A stretch of DNA of 7,322 nt, taken from an uncultured Janibacter sp. (lineage in GTDB: Bacteria > Actinomycetota > Actinomycetes > Actinomycetales > Dermatophilaceae). This document shows positions 5,386-7,322 of this stretch, in pieces. Within the stretch, counting starts at the first letter, position 1. Each line of letters begins with the position of its first letter. Under the pieces are notes generated by a model that saw nothing but the letters and a program-made list of their open reading frames with translations, ran no database searches and was not told the DNA's origin. The stretch lies in contig CAMICF010000148.1 of assembly GCA_946222495.1 (NCBI GenBank), positions 1-7,322 on the forward strand, written 5' to 3'. The position numbers were made by a program, and so were the translations under genes.

Positions 5386-7320
5386 CTAGACCTCCGCCAA
5401 GTAGTCGTTGTCGATGTACCACTTGATGTCTTTGTCGAACTTGTACTGGATACCACCGCCGGGCTGGTCGAACCAGCCCTGGATCTTTCCTTCGGTCACG
5501 CTGTCAGGGAGGGGTTTGAGCAGGCGATACTGATGGTACTCACGGGCGACGTCACTGGGCGGGAGGGCTCGTTCCCCGAACGGCGTTCCATCGGGTGCTG
5601 CAAAGTTGCCGCCTCTCGCCCCTCCAAGACGATCGATGGTGTCGCCGACCTTCAGAGTGTTCGGTCTCGGTGGCTCAGCGAACCCGTCGTCGTACTTGGC
5701 ACCGTTCTCCTTGCTCGGGTACTTCCACGTGCCGGCCTCTGCGTCGTACCACTCGTCGTAGAACTGCTGCTGGCCCTTGCCTGCCCAGCGATCGAAATCT
5801 GGGTCGTAGATTCTCGCTTCAACACCACTGGTGGGAACGGGGTCGACGCTGTGCCACGGCGGCAACTCATCCAGATTGACGTGCGTCCCGTCGCGAGCTG
5901 CTTCCTTGCCCTCACGACTCGGTGAGTCAGAGTCGCCGCCAGACCGACCCTGCTCCGAATCCTCTCCCCTGTGCGGCGAATCGGCCCGGTCCTGCTGGGA
6001 ACTGCCCTTACCGCCCTCGGCGTCAGGGCCGTCGGAGGCACCCCCCTGCCGATCAGAGCTGGTGTCGTCACCATCCCGTGCAGAACTACCTTCGTCAGCA
6101 GTCGACCCCGCACGGTCACCACCACCGTCCTGGTCCGGCCTCCCACCATCAGGGCCCCCCGACCCCGACTCGGGCACGGGGCCATCGCTGCCCTGCCCCT
6201 TCGAAGCGTCGGGCTCACCGCCAGACCGACCCTGCTCCGAATCCTCTCCCCTGTGCTGCGAATCGGCCCGGTCCTGCTGGGAACTGCCCTTACCGCCCTC
6301 GGCGTCAGGGCCGTCGGAGGCACCCCCCTGCCGATCAGAGCTGGTGTCGTCACCATCCCGTGCAGAACTACCTTCGTCAGCAGTCGACCCCGCACGGTCA
6401 CCACCACCGTCCTGGTCCGGCCTCCCACCATCAGGGCCCCCCGACCCCGACTCGGGCACGGGGCCATCGCTGCCCTGCCCCTTCGAAGCGTCGGGGTCGC
6501 TCTTTCGAGGCCCACCGTCGGACCCGCTCCGCCCCGATCCTGGATCGGTATCGCCGCTGTCGGGCAACTTCGGGGAGGCGGGCGCTTTCTTGACGTCGTC
6601 GACGTGTTTCCCGAGACCCAGCGCCTCCTTGGCTCCCTTGACCAGGCCCTTGCCCAGGACGCCGAAGGGGGCGAATGTGGCGGCGACTCCGGCCTTGTCC
6701 AGCCCGGAGGCTTGATCCCACCACCCCTTGGGGTCGCGCAAGATGTGGTCCCATCTGTTGACCTCATCCTTGAAGAAGGACGCAGTCCTAGATGTGGCAA
6801 GTGGGATGTTTGCGGTGAACGGAGAATCAGTCCGCCGCGCCAACCATGCCGCGCGGGTCTCGATAGCTCCGAGACCGTCACTGGTAGCGCCCAGCCCCGC
6901 CCGGCTCCATTGGATCGGGGGCAACCCAGCGATGTGGTTCTTGTACTTGTCGTTCACCCACTCCGCTTGATCATCGGCGATCTTGTTGCGCATACGCATC
7001 AAGCCCTTCGCGCCGGTGTACCCCGCGACGGCGACTCTGTTTGCCCCAGTCCTCTCACCGATGTCCCGTGCACCCTTGGCCCAGCGACCGACCGGGATCA
7101 CCGCCGCGCGACCGGTCCACGACCCACCACGTGATGTGGCCTGCGACCCACCGCCTCTCCCGCCCGTCAGCAGCCCCGCGATGCCAGTAACGGTCGTGGC
7201 ACCCGCCCAGGCCTGCCCGTAGGTCTCCGAGTCGAACAAGTCCACCCCGCCGACGATCCTGCCCACCCCTCCGGCGATCCCGCCACCGGCGACAGAGGCA
7301 CCGTGACCCACCACCGCCGG
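5386..7320 (-). CDS. T7SS-type polymorphic toxin with C-terminal TNT (NAD+ glycohydrolase) domain, 5'-partial
   Basis: TNT domains hydrolyse NAD+ and kill cells by depleting it, as in CpnT of M. tuberculosis. The frame is still open at the right edge, so GTG at 7314 (residue 1 here) need not be the start; the N-terminal secretion domain, expected to be WXG/LXG- or CpnT-like, is outside the window. Residues 1 to about 60 are Gly/Ala-rich and mildly hydrophobic, about 60-240 form a mixed body, and about 214-240 (AGVAATFAPFGVLGKG and following) could touch membranes. Residues about 245-480 are a charged Gly/Ser/Asp linker holding two 94-residue copies (275-368, 369-462). The TNT domain occupies about 520-642: KYDDGF, DRLG with Arg562, GGNF, GTPFGERALPP (576-586, Arg582), EYHQY with His594, WFDQPGGG (614-621, Gln617), WYIDNDYLAEV. 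The Arg, Arg and Gln positions correspond to conserved active-site residues of the family. The next gene starts right after the stop. Confidence 0.9.
   Translation of the reverse strand, partial: PAVVGHGASVAGGGIAGGVGRIVGGVDLFDSETYGQAWAGATTVTGIAGLLTGGRGGGSQATSRGGSWTGRAAVIPVGRWAKGARDIGERTGANRVAVAGYTGAKGLMRMRNKIADDQAEWVNDKYKNHIAGLPPIQWSRAGLGATSDGLGAIETRAAWLARRTDSPFTANIPLATSRTASFFKDEVNRWDHILRDPKGWWDQASGLDKAGVAATFAPFGVLGKGLVKGAKEALGLGKHVDDVKKAPASPKLPDSGDTDPGSGRSGSDGGPRKSDPDASKGQGSDGPVPESGSGGPDGGRPDQDGGGDRAGSTADEGSSARDGDDTSSDRQGGASDGPDAEGGKGSSQQDRADSQHRGEDSEQGRSGGEPDASKGQGSDGPVPESGSGGPDGGRPDQDGGGDRAGSTADEGSSARDGDDTSSDRQGGASDGPDAEGGKGSSQQDRADSPHRGEDSEQGRSGGDSDSPSREGKEAARDGTHVNLDELPPWHSVDPVPTSGVEARIYDPDFDRWAGKGQQQFYDEWYDAEAGTWKYPSKENGAKYDDGFAEPPRPNTLKVGDTIDRLGGARGGNFAAPDGTPFGERALPPSDVAREYHQYRLLKPLPDSVTEGKIQGWFDQPGGGIQYKFDKDIKWYIDNDYLAEV
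5391..5395 (-). promoter_or_regulatory. Ribosome binding site for the immunity-TNT gene
   Basis: On the minus strand GGAGG precedes the ATG at 5385 by five bases and is embedded in the last codons of the toxin (Ala-Glu-Val-stop). It supports the ATG choice and suggests that ribosomes finishing the toxin reinitiate on the downstream gene. Confidence 0.75.
5929..6492 (-). repeat. Tandem 2 x 282-bp direct repeat within the toxin linker
   Basis: Two adjacent units, 6492-6211 and 6210-5929 in reading order, each encode 94 residues starting DASKGQGSDGP and ending in GRSGG. Identity runs from 5936 to 6213 against 6218 to 6495 with one difference that I can find, at 5975 versus 6257 (Pro versus Gln codon). 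The unit length is a multiple of three, so the frame is kept. The translated unit is hydrophilic, rich in Gly, Ser, Asp and Gln, and probably disordered. Near-identity of silent positions indicates a recent duplication, gene conversion or, less likely, an assembly artefact. Confidence 0.95.
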
Positions 7321-7322
7321 GC

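Noticed and set aside
4601..5475. 22 of 23 bases shared between the two TNT genes around the WFDQPGGG codons as evidence of recent duplication
   Set aside because: The match is confined to the conserved motif. Overall composition (about 74% versus 60% G+C) and the remaining residues differ, so motif conservation explains it better.
5929..6492. CRISPR-like or minisatellite array
   Set aside because: There are only two long adjacent units with no spacers, in frame inside a coding linker. It is a protein-level tandem duplication.
5971..7134. 387-codon plus-strand frame opposite the toxin
   Set aside because: It contains the same duplicated unit only because the repeat length is a multiple of three. 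No domain is recognisable, and the minus strand holds the TNT motifs.

Overview
The window is high-GC DNA (hand counts: 77% G+C at 1261-1320, 48% at 5401-5460) with the gene style of an Actinomycetota chromosome. It carries the end of a type VII secretion system (T7SS/ESX-like) gene cluster that converges on a polymorphic-toxin module. I cannot name the genus. Both outer genes run off the window, so their N-termini are missing.

Left part, plus strand (2-4482): a nearly complete EccC-type three-ATPase-domain FtsK/SpoIIIE motor of the T7SS. Its frame is open to the left edge, and the sequence before the first GTG at 98 still looks like EccC N-terminus. An ATGA overlap couples it to a small MinD/ParA-like protein whose P-loop has lost its lysine.

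Middle (4483-4521): a 39-base gap between convergent genes, with a small direct repeat. A 9-bp hairpin just beyond it runs into the end of the minus-strand gene and is a candidate terminator.

Right part, minus strand (7320-4522): a large T7SS-style toxin with a Gly/Ala-rich body, a hydrophilic Gly/Ser/Asp linker containing an almost identical tandem 282-bp (94-residue) duplication, and a C-terminal TNT domain (the NAD+ glycohydrolase family of M. tuberculosis CpnT). Its TAG stop directly abuts the ATG of a 287-residue protein. That protein combines an N-terminal region resembling the TNT immunity factor with a second, divergent TNT-like domain. Base composition steps from about 65% to about 74% G+C close to this domain junction, which suggests a mosaic gene.

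Working model (inference): EccC is the secretion motor and the TNT protein a likely substrate of this or a related T7SS. The downstream protein protects the producer, with an attached TNT copy that may be a displaced toxin tip, a decoy or a second effector. The Imm-TNT fusion is the most unusual element.
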